Assembly (NCBI GenBank): GCA_009995225.1
Contig: JAACPW010000005.1
Span: 182,978 to 246,977 of the forward strand
Source of the DNA: Sphingomonadales bacterium
GTDB taxonomy: Bacteria; Pseudomonadota; Alphaproteobacteria; Sphingomonadales; Sphingomonadaceae
Direction of reading: 5' to 3'
Length of the DNA: 64,000 nucleotides
This document shows, piece after piece, positions 44,907-54,501 of this stretch. The translations under genes and the position numbers were made by a program. Below the pieces are notes generated by a model that ran no database searches, was not told the DNA's origin, and saw only the letters and a program-made list of their open reading frames with translations. Position 1 is the first letter of the stretch. Every line of letters starts with the position of its first letter.

Positions 44907-46289
44907 ATGGCTGACACTGACCCCGATCTGCCGCGCACGGCGCAAAGCCCTGCCCAGACCGGTGCGATCCCCGCGCCGCGCATGGCGCTGCTGTTTCTGG
45001 TCATGCTGGTGACCGCAGCGGGCAACACTGCGATGCAATCGGTCATGCCTTCGATCGGCACAGCCCTGCAGGTGGAGGATGTGTGGATCAGCCTTGCCTA
45101 TAGCTGGTCTGCACTGCTCTGGGTCGTATGCGCCCCCTTCTGGGCGCGGCGGTCCGATCAGCGCGGGCGCAAGGCGATGATGGCACTGGGGCTGAGCGGT
45201 TTCATCGTCTCCTTCGTGCTGTGTGGCGCGGTGTTGTGGGCGGGGCTTTCGGGCTGGTTATCTGCGTTCTGGACGCTGATCGCCTTTGCGGCTGCGCGCA
45301 GTCTTTACGGCGGGTTCGGCAGTGCTGCGCCCCCGGCAGTGCAAGCCTATGTCGCCTCGCGCACACCGCGAGCGGAGCGTACGCAGGCGCTGTCCCTGAT
45401 TGCGTCAAGCTTTGGCCTTGGCACTGTAATCGGCCCGGCGCTCGCACCGCTGATGGTGGTGCCGTTTCTCGGCCTCGGCCTTACCGGCCCGTTCCTGGCC
45501 TTTGCCGCGATCGGTGTGGTCGCGCTGGTCCTGCTACGCTGGCGTCTGCCCAATGATGAGCCGCAATATGCCGCGCGCGGGGCCGGCGTGGCCTATTCAA
45601 GCGGCACGGGCGCGCCGGTCGATCCGCAGCCGACCCCCGATACGGACGAAGCCGCCGCAAGCGAGCCGCAAGGTACAGGAACGCGCCTTACTTGGCGCGA
45701 TCCGCGTCTTCGGCCGTGGGTCTTTGCCGGCCTGATCGGCGGCCACGCGCAGGCTATGGTGCTTGGCATTTCGGGCTTTCTTGTGCTCGACCGGCTCGGC
45801 CTGCGCGACACCCCGGCTGAAGGTGCAGGGCCGGTGGGGCTGGTGCTCATGGCGGGAGCGATCGCCACCTTGCTGGCACAATGGGGCCTGATCCCACGCT
45901 TCAACCTCGGCCCCCGCGCCGCGACCCTGTGGGGCATCGCCACAGCGGCATTCGGCACGCTGGTTCTGGCGATTGCCGGCGATCTGCACCTGATTGCGCT
46001 GGGCTATGCCATTGCATCGCTGGGGTTCGGACTCTTCCGCCCCGGCACGACGGCGGGCACATCGCTTGCGGTCAGCCGCGCCGAACAGGGGCAGGCATCG
46101 GGCATCGTCGCGTCACTGGCGGGGGCGAGCTACATCTATGCGCCTGCGCTTGGCGTGTGGCTTTATGGTTATTCCGACTGGCTGGGCTTCGGGCTGATTG
46201 TCGCCCTGTGTGCCGCGGTGCTGGTGCATGGCTGGTTCGCGCTGCAAAGCGACAGTGCGCTCACGGGCGAGCACGAACCTTCAGCATAA
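44907..46289 (+). CDS. MFS transporter, TetA/DHA1-like
   Basis: 460 residues from the ATG at 44907. Twelve transmembrane helices are predicted, with a long charged linker (about 220-260) between the halves. The MFS signature between helices 2 and 3 reads FWARRSDQRGRKAMMALGLS, and GFGSAAPPAVQAYVASRTPR follows helix 4, like drug:H+ antiporter family members. SFGLGTVIGPALAP resembles antiporter motif C. Substrate is unknown; it is probably an exporter. It forms a unit with the preceding membrane protein gene. Confidence 0.88.
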   Translation: MADTDPDLPRTAQSPAQTGAIPAPRMALLFLVMLVTAAGNTAMQSVMPSIGTALQVEDVWISLAYSWSALLWVVCAPFWARRSDQRGRKAMMALGLSGFIVSFVLCGAVLWAGLSGWLSAFWTLIAFAAARSLYGGFGSAAPPAVQAYVASRTPRAERTQALSLIASSFGLGTVIGPALAPLMVVPFLGLGLTGPFLAFAAIGVVALVLLRWRLPNDEPQYAARGAGVAYSSGTGAPVDPQPTPDTDEAAASEPQGTGTRLTWRDPRLRPWVFAGLIGGHAQAMVLGISGFLVLDRLGLRDTPAEGAGPVGLVLMAGAIATLLAQWGLIPRFNLGPRAATLWGIATAAFGTLVLAIAGDLHLIALGYAIASLGFGLFRPGTTAGTSLAVSRAEQGQASGIVASLAGASYIYAPALGVWLYGYSDWLGFGLIVALCAAVLVHGWFALQSDSALTGEHEPSA

Positions 46290-46608
46290 CTGCCGCGTCA
46301 GGCTACGAAGACTTCGGCACCGTATGCTGCGGACCCCGCATGTGCGCACCCCTTCGATAGAGATCGGTTCCGCTTCCATCGCGGTGAGAATTGTTCCGCC
46401 GTCATAAACGCAGGCCCCCTTCTCCGCCGCATTTGTGCCGGGTGGCTGCCTTCATTGCCGTGAGACCTCTGACAATCAGGTCAATCAACTCAGGCGCCTT
46501 CGGGCAAAAATACCACCGCGAGGGAAATATCTGCCTGTCGGAAAAACAACTCTTGAAGATGAGAGTAAGTTGCAATAGCGCGCCGTCATTCGCTTAGAAA
46601 GGTAACCG
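46290..46608. other. 319-base intergenic region upstream of the FecA-like receptor
   Basis: No RNA gene or credible open frame is visible. Two weak Fur-like 15-mers lie at 46385-46399 (TGAGAATTGTTCCGC) and 46560-46574 (TGAGAGTAAGTTGCA). An isolated ATTCGC occurs at 46588-46593. None is as good as the boxes at 19.2 kb. It presumably carries the receptor promoter. Confidence 0.5.
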
Positions 46609-48945
46609 ATGTTGAAATCCGCCGCGCGCTCCGCTCTGTTTCTCGGCTGCGCCACTATCGCATACCCTGCGATGGCTGAAGCAGCACCCGCCGAGGCATC
46701 AGGTCAGCGCGCATCTTCCACAGCCGCAGTTGCGGCGACTGCAAGCAGCGCAGCTCCCAGCGAAAACCCCGCGCTCGACGCGATCATCGTGACCGGGTCC
46801 AAGGAAAAGGCTGCGGCCGTCGGCGGGGCGGCGACCTATCTCGATCAGGAAGACCTGGACCGCTACGCCTACACCGATATCAATCGCGTGCTGCGGCAGG
46901 TTCCCGGCGTGCAACTGCGCGAAGAGGACGGTTTCGGCCTGCGCCCCAACATCGCTATTCGCGGCTCGTTCGATGACCGCAGTGGCAAGGTTGCGCTTTA
47001 CGAAGACGGCGTGCTGCAGGCCCCCGCCCCCTATGCTGCACCCGCCGCCTACTACTTCCCCAGCATCGCCCGCATGAGCGGTGTCGAAGTGGTCAAGGGT
47101 GCCGGCGCGATCAAGTATGGCCCCAACACCGTTGCGGGCGCCGTGCATTTCATCTCGACCCCCATTCCGGAAGCGGTTGGCAGTCTGTCGGGCAAGGCTT
47201 CGCTGATCTACGGCAGCCGCAACACCTTGCGCGCCCACGCCATCGTCGGCGGGTGGGCCGATCTGGGCGGCAGCGAGATCGGCGCATCTTTCGAAACCTT
47301 CCAGGCGCGCGCCGACGGGTTCAAGGACCTCGACAATGGCGGGCCGACCGGCTTCGATTCGCAGGATTATGTCGCCAAACTCGGCTGGCGCACCAAGGAT
47401 GACGCCGCCATCCCGCAAGCCTTGGAACTGCGTTACAGCCGCTATGCCCAAGCCTCGGACGAGACCTATCTCGGCCTGTCGCTGGCCGACTTTGCCGCCA
47501 CGCCGAACCGCCGCTACGCCGGCAGCCAGGTCGACCGGATCGATGTGAAGCAGGAGTTCTGGCAGCTGTCGCACCGGATCGATTTTGGCGCGGTGCAGCT
47601 TTCGACCACCGGCTATATCACCGACACGGCCCGGGTCTGGTACAAGCTGCAAGACGTGTTCAACGCGCAAGGTCAGGCGCGCAGCCTGCGCGGCGTGCTG
47701 CAAGACCCGACGCTTGCCGCCAACGCGTCTGCCTATTCCTACCTGCGCGGGGAAGACAGCATCGCGGGCGCGCTGCGCGTGCGTTCCAATGACCGGGCCT
47801 ATGGCTCCAAGGGCGTGCAGAGCGTGTTGAGCAGCGACTTTGCCACCGGCAGCATCGGCCATGCGCTCGAGTTCTCGGTCCGCTATCACGAGGACGAGGA
47901 AGACCGCTTCCAGCGCGATGACCGCTACACCATGGCCAATGGCACGATGGTGCTGGCGACCCCCGGCCTGCCCGGCAGCCAGACCAATGAGGTGCGCGAC
48001 GCGCAGGCGTGGAGCTTCTTCCTGCGCGATACCGTGACCATCGGCGATCTGACGGTGGTGCCCGGCCTGCGGTACGAGACCATCGACCTGCGCAGCACCC
48101 GCTTCACCCGCGATGCGGCGACGGTGGACCGCGACACACGCGGCGCGGTGCGCGATGTGAACGACAATGGCATCGACGTATGGATCCCCGGCATCTCGTT
48201 CACCTATGCCGCAACCCCTGAGCTGAGCCTGGTCGGCGGCGTGCATCGCGGTTACAGCAACCCCGCCCCCGTCAGCGGCACGAACACCCTGGCGGAACCG
48301 GAGCGTTCGACCAATTGGGAAGCCGGTCTGCGCTACAATGACGCAGCCACCGCAGTCACGCTGATCGGATTCTTCAACGACTACAGCAACTTCGTTGGCG
48401 TTTGCACCGAGTCGAGCGGCGGTGACTGTGTGATCGGGACGCAGTTTTCGGGCGGGCGAGTTCACGTCAAGGGGATCGAACTGAGCGCGCAGCATGATGC
48501 GGGCGCGGCGCTGGGCGATGGCTGGTCGCTTCCGCTCGGCGTCGTCTACACCTTTACCGACGGCACCTTCCGCGACGCGCTGGACGGCTTTGGCGAATGG
48601 GCGGCCAACGTGGTGCAGGGCGACCGCCTGCCCGATCTGCCGCGCCATGCGCTGGTGCTCAATGCAGGCGTCGGCAAGGACATCTGGCGCGTCAATGCCA
48701 CCGCCAGCTACCTGTCGGACGCCTTCGGGATCGGCGGCGCCGCGCAGTCGGCGGACCCTTTCAACCAGATCGAAGGGCGCTGGCTGGTCGATCTGTCCGC
48801 CGAGGCCGATGTCATCGACGGGGTGAGCGTCTTCGCATCGGCCGAGAACGTGTTCGACAAGACCTACAACGTCTCGATCGTGCCTGCGGGCCTGCGTCCG
48901 GGCCTGCCCCGCACGCTTCTCGCCGGTGTGCGACTGGCGTTCTGA
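46609..48945 (+). CDS. TonB-dependent receptor, FecA-like
   Basis: 778 residues with a signal peptide (ALFLGCATIAYPAMAEA). The TonB box region is DAIIVTGSKEKAAAV. The plug holds DINRVLRQVPGVQLREEDGF, RPNIAIRGSFDDRSGKVALY and VVKGAGAIKYGPNTVAGAVH, which resembles the FecA-type group, and GVHRGYSNPAPVSGTNTL is the typical first long extracellular region of that group. The barrel ends in GVRLAF with terminal Phe. Members bind ferric dicitrate or other ferric chelates and sometimes other metals. No FecR/FecI genes or signalling extension are present. The substrate is therefore not firm. Confidence 0.88.
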   Translation: MLKSAARSALFLGCATIAYPAMAEAAPAEASGQRASSTAAVAATASSAAPSENPALDAIIVTGSKEKAAAVGGAATYLDQEDLDRYAYTDINRVLRQVPGVQLREEDGFGLRPNIAIRGSFDDRSGKVALYEDGVLQAPAPYAAPAAYYFPSIARMSGVEVVKGAGAIKYGPNTVAGAVHFISTPIPEAVGSLSGKASLIYGSRNTLRAHAIVGGWADLGGSEIGASFETFQARADGFKDLDNGGPTGFDSQDYVAKLGWRTKDDAAIPQALELRYSRYAQASDETYLGLSLADFAATPNRRYAGSQVDRIDVKQEFWQLSHRIDFGAVQLSTTGYITDTARVWYKLQDVFNAQGQARSLRGVLQDPTLAANASAYSYLRGEDSIAGALRVRSNDRAYGSKGVQSVLSSDFATGSIGHALEFSVRYHEDEEDRFQRDDRYTMANGTMVLATPGLPGSQTNEVRDAQAWSFFLRDTVTIGDLTVVPGLRYETIDLRSTRFTRDAATVDRDTRGAVRDVNDNGIDVWIPGISFTYAATPELSLVGGVHRGYSNPAPVSGTNTLAEPERSTNWEAGLRYNDAATAVTLIGFFNDYSNFVGVCTESSGGDCVIGTQFSGGRVHVKGIELSAQHDAGAALGDGWSLPLGVVYTFTDGTFRDALDGFGEWAANVVQGDRLPDLPRHALVLNAGVGKDIWRVNATASYLSDAFGIGGAAQSADPFNQIEGRWLVDLSAEADVIDGVSVFASAENVFDKTYNVSIVPAGLRPGLPRTLLAGVRLAF

Positions 48946-48973
48946 GGTCGTTCCGCCCGCGCTTCGTGACCCC

Positions 48974-49522
48974 CTATTCCGGCGCTGGCACCCGCAGCGC
49001 CGGAACCGCACGGGCCGCATCTTCCGGCGTGATGCCGGGGGCGGGCGCGGCGCTGATACGCTCCTGCCGGCGGGCCACCCGGCCCGCCTGCTCCACCGCC
49101 TTGATCAGGCGCGGATAGACCCCGCAGCGGCACATATTGGGGATCGCGGCGTCGATATCCTCCCGCGTTGGCGCAGGATTACGCTGAAGCAGCGCCGTCG
49201 CCGCAATGATGATGCCGGGCGTGCAGTATCCGCACTGGATTGCCTGCTGCGCCACCATGGCCTGCTGCACCGGATGGGCGCGGTCGCGGCTTAGCCCTTC
49301 GATGGTAATGATGATCCGCCCTTCGGCCTCGGCCAGCGTGATCGCGCAGGACCGCAACGCCACCCCATCGACCAGCACCATGCACGCACCGCCGCAATCG
49401 GTGCCGCCGCCACACGCCTTGGTGCCGGTGAGGTTCATCGCTTCACGCAACGCGTAAATCAGCGGCGTCCGGGGATCGAGGTCAAACTCGACCGGCCGAT
49501 TGTTGACTGTCATTCGGCTCAT
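48974..49522 (-). CDS. [2Fe-2S] subunit of xanthine-oxidase-family type, variant N-terminal cluster
   Basis: 182 residues, the small Fe-S subunit type of molybdenum hydroxylases such as isoquinoline 1-oxidoreductase or aldehyde dehydrogenase. The second cluster motif is standard (CGYCTPG and CRCG). The first cluster is unusual: TKACGGGTDCGGACMV gives C-x5-C-x3-C, while the family uses C-x4-C-x2-C. LVDGVALRSCAI supplies the fourth Cys. No molybdopterin large subunit lies on either side in the window. It ends 28 bases from the convergent FecA-like gene. It is an orphan, possibly a degraded or diverged subunit. Confidence 0.85.
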   Translation of the reverse strand: MSRMTVNNRPVEFDLDPRTPLIYALREAMNLTGTKACGGGTDCGGACMVLVDGVALRSCAITLAEAEGRIIITIEGLSRDRAHPVQQAMVAQQAIQCGYCTPGIIIAATALLQRNPAPTREDIDAAIPNMCRCGVYPRLIKAVEQAGRVARRQERISAAPAPGITPEDAARAVPALRVPAPE

Positions 49523-49704
49523 CGGCGCGCCCTCAAAATGTCAGTTCCGGGCCTGTTGGAGACACATGAGACACTGTCCAGGAAACAAAAACCCGCCCCC
49601 GCATAAGCGACACAAAGGGCAAGGAGGATCGGACGGTCACAGATCATGATTGCGGCCTGGCAGCTTTGTCCGCGGTAGGAAACAGGCTGCGATCGCGCCT
49701 GCGC

Positions 49705-50484
49705 CTATTGCCGCCAGCTATCGTCGATCCGGTCGATCTTGCGCTTCCACGCTTCGAAATCGAACATGCCCGCACCGCCCTGTCCGCTCATCACGGAAAG
49801 ATCGCGCTGGTGCACATCGACCACCTCCTGCGGGACCAGCACGGGATTGCCCATGCTCAGCGTCGCCACCTGGATCTCGCAGGCGCGCTGCAAGGCCCAC
49901 ATCTTGACGAACATTCCCTGGATCGTGCGGTCCATCACGACCGGGCCGTGGTTGCGCAGCATCAGGATCGAGTGATTGCCGAGGTTCTGCACCAGCCGCT
50001 CGCCCTCTTCAGCGCGCACCGTGATGCCTTCGAAATCGTGATAGCCGATCTGGTTCTGGAAATTGCAGGCGTAGAAATTGGTCGGCAGCAACCCGTCCCT
50101 GTGGCTCGCCACGGCCATGGTCGCGGTGGTGTGGACGTGGCAGATCGCATCGGCTCTGGCGCCCAGATGCTTGTGGAAATAGCCGTGCTGGGTGAAGCCC
50201 GCCTTGTTCACCATATAGGGCGAGCCGCCGACATTGTTGCCCTCGACATCGATCTTGACGAGGTTGCTGGCGGTCACTTCGCTGTAGAGCAGCCCGAAGG
50301 GGTTGATGAGGAACGTGTCAGCCTCGCCCGGCACCTTCAGCGAAATGTGGTTGTAGATCGATTCCGACCAGCCGAGGTGGTCGAAAATCCGGTAACAGGC
50401 CGCCAGATCGAGCCGCGCCTGCCACTCTTCCTTGCTGCACTCGCCGTGCTGGCTTTGGGGCGTGGATTTGAGCTGGGTTGCCAT
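49705..50484 (-). CDS. Class II aldolase/adducin-family protein
   Basis: 259 residues from the ATG at 50484, with GAGAGGA ten bases upstream. The fold is that of L-fuculose-1-phosphate aldolase and RhaD relatives; zinc ligands are visible in ICHVHTTATMAVA (His-x-His) and LRNHGPVVM. HISLKVPGEADTFLINPFGL is a family feature. The protein lacks a sugar-phosphate pathway context, so substrate and even aldolase activity are not certain; many members of this length are of unknown function. It is divergent from the MATE exporter gene (96 bases between starts). Confidence 0.9.
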   Translation of the reverse strand: MATQLKSTPQSQHGECSKEEWQARLDLAACYRIFDHLGWSESIYNHISLKVPGEADTFLINPFGLLYSEVTASNLVKIDVEGNNVGGSPYMVNKAGFTQHGYFHKHLGARADAICHVHTTATMAVASHRDGLLPTNFYACNFQNQIGYHDFEGITVRAEEGERLVQNLGNHSILMLRNHGPVVMDRTIQGMFVKMWALQRACEIQVATLSMGNPVLVPQEVVDVHQRDLSVMSGQGGAGMFDFEAWKRKIDRIDDSWRQ

Positions 50485-50580
50485 TGCGCGGGTTCCTCTC
50501 CGTATGTCCTCTGGCATGACTATCGCACGCGCAGGGAATGCTTTGCAAGCCACGTGGCCTGCGGCTAGGCCTCTGGAGTA

Positions 50581-51960
50581 ATGAGCGCATCGGACCCAAG
50601 CCTGCCCCGCCTTGTCAGTGGTTCGATCCCCGGACATTTGGTCAGTCAGACGTTGCCAGCGGTCATCGGTGTGGCGGCGATCATGTCGATCGGCATTGTC
50701 GATGCCTATTTCATCGGCCAGCTCGGGCGTGAGCAACTGGCCGCGATCAGCTTCATTTTCCCCGTGTCCGTGGCAAGCACCTCGCTGGGTGTCGGCGTGA
50801 TGGTCGGCATCAATTCGGTGGTTGCCCGCGCGCTGGGCGAAGGCGACTTTGAACGTGCCGCGCGGCGGGCCAATTTCGGCATCGTGTTCGCCTGCGCCTG
50901 CGGATTGTTGATGGGCCTTGCGCTGTGGCTGCTGATCGACCCGATCTTTGCCGCCATGAATGCGCCGGCAGACATCATGCCGCTGATCCGAACGTACATG
51001 GTGCCCTTTTCCATCGGCTTTCCGCTGAGCTTTGCGATCATGGGCTTCAACGGCGTGCTGCGCGGTCAGGGGGAGGCCAAGCGCACCAGCACGGTCAGTA
51101 TTGCCTATGCGGCGGCCAATTGGGTGCTCGATCCGCTGCTGATTACGGGCGCTTTGGGGTTTGAAGGCTTCGGCATTGCCGGCGCCGCCTATGCCACCGC
51201 GATCGGCTGGGGCGTGGGCGTGGCGGTTGCGCTGTGGTTGCTGCGCGGCACGGCGTTGCCGCTGAACCTCAGCCTGCTGAGACATTGCAGCCTGATCGAT
51301 CCGGCCAAGGCGATCATCCGCGTCGGGCTGCCTGCCGCTTTTTCCAATGCGATCAACCCGCTGGGCCTAGCTGTCCTGACCGCGCTGGTCGCGCTGGAGG
51401 GCGAGGCGGCGGTGGCGGGGTTTGGCGCGGCGGGTCGTTTGCAGAGCTTCGTCATCGTCCCGCTGCTCGGCCTGTCTGGCGCGATCGGGGCGATTGTGGG
51501 GCAGAACTGGGGCGCGGGCCGGTTTGACCGCGCGCGCGAGGCGACGCTGTATGCGGCAGGGTTCTGCATCGTCTGGGGCCTGCTGGTGGCGGTTGCGATG
51601 TTGGTGGCGGGGGAAAGTTTTGCGCAGATCTTCACCGACGATCCTGCCGTGGTCGCCGAATTCGCGCTCTATCTGACAATCGCCGCCTGGGGCTATGCCG
51701 GGTTCGGCCTGCTGATTGTCGGCAACGGGATCATGAACGCGGTCGACAAGGCGGGCTTTGCGCTGGCGCAATCGGTGGCGCGGGTGTTTCTGGTGATGCT
51801 GCCGGTGGCGCTGATCATGCAGCCGGGCATGGGCTCTGCCGGGATTTACACCGCAGAACTCGCCGCCAATCTGTTTGGCGCGGTGTCGGCCGTGGCGCTG
51901 GTGCGGCATATCTTTGCCAAGCACACCCCGGCCCGCAGCGCAGCAATGGCGCCGCGCTAG
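50581..51960 (+). CDS. MATE-family multidrug efflux transporter
   Basis: 459 residues with twelve transmembrane helices in two six-helix halves. The first repeat opens SQTLPAVIGVAAIMSIGIVD and contains GQLGREQLAAISFIFPVSVA, the second opens with GLPAAFSNAINPLGLAVLTA. MATE proteins exchange Na+ or H+ for cationic drugs or metabolites, so this protein is likely an exporter in the inner membrane. No regulator is adjacent. The gene ends 63 bases before cheA on the same strand; whether it is co-transcribed with the chemotaxis genes is uncertain. Confidence 0.93.
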   Translation: MSASDPSLPRLVSGSIPGHLVSQTLPAVIGVAAIMSIGIVDAYFIGQLGREQLAAISFIFPVSVASTSLGVGVMVGINSVVARALGEGDFERAARRANFGIVFACACGLLMGLALWLLIDPIFAAMNAPADIMPLIRTYMVPFSIGFPLSFAIMGFNGVLRGQGEAKRTSTVSIAYAAANWVLDPLLITGALGFEGFGIAGAAYATAIGWGVGVAVALWLLRGTALPLNLSLLRHCSLIDPAKAIIRVGLPAAFSNAINPLGLAVLTALVALEGEAAVAGFGAAGRLQSFVIVPLLGLSGAIGAIVGQNWGAGRFDRAREATLYAAGFCIVWGLLVAVAMLVAGESFAQIFTDDPAVVAEFALYLTIAAWGYAGFGLLIVGNGIMNAVDKAGFALAQSVARVFLVMLPVALIMQPGMGSAGIYTAELAANLFGAVSAVALVRHIFAKHTPARSAAMAPR

Positions 51961-52023
51961 GCGCTTGTTAACCACCCTTGCGCCATAGCCCCGTGCGAAC
52001 AGCGGCAAGAGGGTGCGCACCTT

Positions 52024-54501
52024 ATGGACGATCTGCTGGCGGATTTTATCGCCGAGACCCGCGAAATGCTGGAAGCCTCCGGCGGCGAACTCGTCGCGTG
52101 GGAAGCCGATCCGGCTGATCGCGCGCGGCTGGATACCATCTTCCGCTTCGTCCACACCGTGAAGGGCAATTGCGGGTTCTTCGATTTTCCGCGCCTTGCG
52201 GGCCTCAGCCATGCTGCCGAAGACGCGCTGGCCGATTGCCGGGCCGGGCGGCGCGAGCCTGACCAGCAGCTTGTTACCGCCGTGCTTGCTATCATCGACC
52301 GCATCGCCCTGATGATCGACGCGATCGAAGCGGGTGAGGATCTGGCGTCGTTTGGCGGCGAAGACAGCGACGAGGCGCTGATCGCCGACCTGGATGTTTC
52401 CCGTGAAACATCGGGCAACGCGGGGCTGGAGGGGGGCAGGCAGGGGGCTAACCTCACCCTGCACGCCCCAGCCGACGCCCTGTTCGGCACCGGCGAGCAG
52501 CCGGGCAACGATCGCGCCGCCGCCGCCCGCCGCGCCGATCCCACCGCCGCCCAGCGCACCATCCGACTTCCGGTCGAACTGCTCGACCGGGTGATGAGCG
52601 GCGTTTCCGATATGGTGCTGGCCCGCAACGATCTGGCCCATCGGCTGCGGCAGGCGGGCAATCAGCCGACCATCGATGGCCCGTTCGAGCGGCTGACCAC
52701 CATCTTGTCGGATGTGCGCGATGCCATCACCCGGATGCGGATGCAGCGGATCGAGACCCTGTTCGGCGCGCTCCCCCGGCTGGTGCGCGATCTTTCGGCG
52801 GAACTTGGCAAGCAGGTGATGGTCGATCTCGACGGCGGCGATGTCGAACTTGACCGCGAGATGATCGAGACGATCCGCGATCCGCTCACCCACCTGATCC
52901 GCAACGCCATCGACCACGGGATCGAACCGCCGTCGGCCCGCCTCGCAGGCGGCAAGCGCGAGATCGGGCTGCTCGCCATTGCCGCGCGCCAATCGGGCAA
53001 CACCATCAGCATCGTCATTTCCGACGACGGGCGCGGGCTGGACGAGGAGCGCATTGCTGCCAAGGCCATCGCCACCGGCCTCATCACTGCGGCCGAACGC
53101 AGCGCGATGGGCCGCGACAAAATCCTCAACCTGATCTTCGAGCCCGGCTTTTCCACCGCCGAGGTGGTCAGCAATGTCTCGGGCCGCGGCGTGGGGCTGG
53201 ATGTGGTGCGCCAGAACCTCGAAAAGGTCGGCGGCAGCATCAAGGTGACGAGCGCGCCGGGCCAGGGCACGCTGTTCAGCCTGCAAATCCCGCTGACCCT
53301 CAGCATCATTGCCGGGCTGACCGTCGAGGTTGGCGGGCATCGCTTCGCCATTCCGCAAAGCTATGTCGAGGAAATCGCGCAAGGCACGGCGCACGCGCTC
53401 GACTTCACCCGCATGGGGGAAACCGCGCTGGTGACCTTCCGGGGCAACCGCGTCCCGTGCCTGATGCTGGGCGAGGTGCTGGGCCTCGATACCCGCGAGA
53501 TTGCCGCACACGAACTGACGTTGGTGATGCTGCGGCTTGCCAGTGGCGATCTGTTCGCGCTGGCGGTGGAGGGCATCCACAATCACGGCGATCTGGTGGT
53601 CAAGCCGCTTGCGCCTGCGGTGATGCGGTCGGGCCTTTACGCCGGATCGACGCTGCTGGACGATGGCCAGCCGGTGCTGCTGCTGGATGTCGCCAACATC
53701 GCCGCGCATCACAACCTCATGTCCGACACCCGTGTCCGGACGATCGGGCTGATCGAAGAAGGTGCCGTCGTGGCCGCAGACATCACGCGCGCCATGCTGT
53801 TTACCGATTTTGCCGGGCGCCGGTCGGCAGTGCGGCTGGAACTGGTGCAGCGCATCGAAACCGCGCCCGCGTCCGCCATCGACGCGTCAGGTGCCCGCCC
53901 GCGGGTGGTGATCGACGGGCTGATCCTGCCGCTGGTCGGCCTGCCGCAAGGCGCGTTCACGCTTCCCCGTGTGCGCCTGCTGCGCCTGACCGACGGAGCC
54001 TGCGAATTGCTTTACGCCGTGCGCGAGGTGGAAGATGCGGTCGAACTGACAGAGGCGCTGCATCCCGTGCCGGATGACCCGCTGGCCGAGGCGGTTACGC
54101 TGATCGGCGGCCAGCCCGTCACGCTGGTGGATGCACACGCGCTGTTCGCGCTGCACGGCGAACCGCCGCTGGCCGCCATCCGTCCGCGCTGCATCCTGCC
54201 CGATGGCGAATGGGCGCGCACCATCCTTGGCCCGCTGGTCGCACGTGCGGGTTACGACATCCTGCCCGAAGGCACCCATGATCCCGATGCCATCGGTATC
54301 GTGTTCGAGGATATGTATGAAGTGGCCGAGGCGCTGGGCCGCACCCTGCCCGGACGCCTTATTCGCTTGCGCGATCAGCCCGACGCGCCGCCGGGTTCCG
54401 GGACGATCTACCGCTATGACCGCGAAAGTCTGCTGGCTGCGCTGGCCGCAGCCAAGGACGCTGCCCACACCCAGCCAGATTTCGTGGGAGAGGCCGCATG
54501 A
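52024..54501 (+). CDS. cheA: Chemotaxis histidine kinase CheA with extra C-terminal domains
   Basis: 825 residues. The HPt domain (1-120) carries the phosphorylated His44 in FRFVHTVKGN. There is no clear P2 (CheY-binding) domain; a Gly/Ala linker leads to the P3 dimerisation helix (RTIRLPVELLDRVMSGVSDM). The P4 kinase domain has LIRNAIDHGIE, SDDGRGLDEERI and GRGVGLDVVRQNLEKVGG. A CheW-like P5 follows (about 430-560), then a second CheW-like stretch and a terminal receiver-like segment (RCILPDGEWARTILGPLVAR) with a partly degenerate acidic pocket. CheA signals receptor occupancy to CheY and CheB. It overlaps cheW by ATGA. Confidence 0.94.
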   Translation: MDDLLADFIAETREMLEASGGELVAWEADPADRARLDTIFRFVHTVKGNCGFFDFPRLAGLSHAAEDALADCRAGRREPDQQLVTAVLAIIDRIALMIDAIEAGEDLASFGGEDSDEALIADLDVSRETSGNAGLEGGRQGANLTLHAPADALFGTGEQPGNDRAAAARRADPTAAQRTIRLPVELLDRVMSGVSDMVLARNDLAHRLRQAGNQPTIDGPFERLTTILSDVRDAITRMRMQRIETLFGALPRLVRDLSAELGKQVMVDLDGGDVELDREMIETIRDPLTHLIRNAIDHGIEPPSARLAGGKREIGLLAIAARQSGNTISIVISDDGRGLDEERIAAKAIATGLITAAERSAMGRDKILNLIFEPGFSTAEVVSNVSGRGVGLDVVRQNLEKVGGSIKVTSAPGQGTLFSLQIPLTLSIIAGLTVEVGGHRFAIPQSYVEEIAQGTAHALDFTRMGETALVTFRGNRVPCLMLGEVLGLDTREIAAHELTLVMLRLASGDLFALAVEGIHNHGDLVVKPLAPAVMRSGLYAGSTLLDDGQPVLLLDVANIAAHHNLMSDTRVRTIGLIEEGAVVAADITRAMLFTDFAGRRSAVRLELVQRIETAPASAIDASGARPRVVIDGLILPLVGLPQGAFTLPRVRLLRLTDGACELLYAVREVEDAVELTEALHPVPDDPLAEAVTLIGGQPVTLVDAHALFALHGEPPLAAIRPRCILPDGEWARTILGPLVARAGYDILPEGTHDPDAIGIVFEDMYEVAEALGRTLPGRLIRLRDQPDAPPGSGTIYRYDRESLLAALAAAKDAAHTQPDFVGEAA

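Noticed and set aside
46699..49020. Long open frame on the minus strand opposite the FecA-like receptor
   Set aside because: It mirrors codon bias of the receptor on the other strand in GC-rich DNA, and its protein is Arg/Gly/Ala/His-rich with no domain. The receptor has clear plug and barrel motifs.
51367..53712. Long minus-strand frame across the MATE end and most of cheA
   Set aside because: It spans two unrelated genes and its protein is low-complexity; it is a shadow of the real plus-strand genes.
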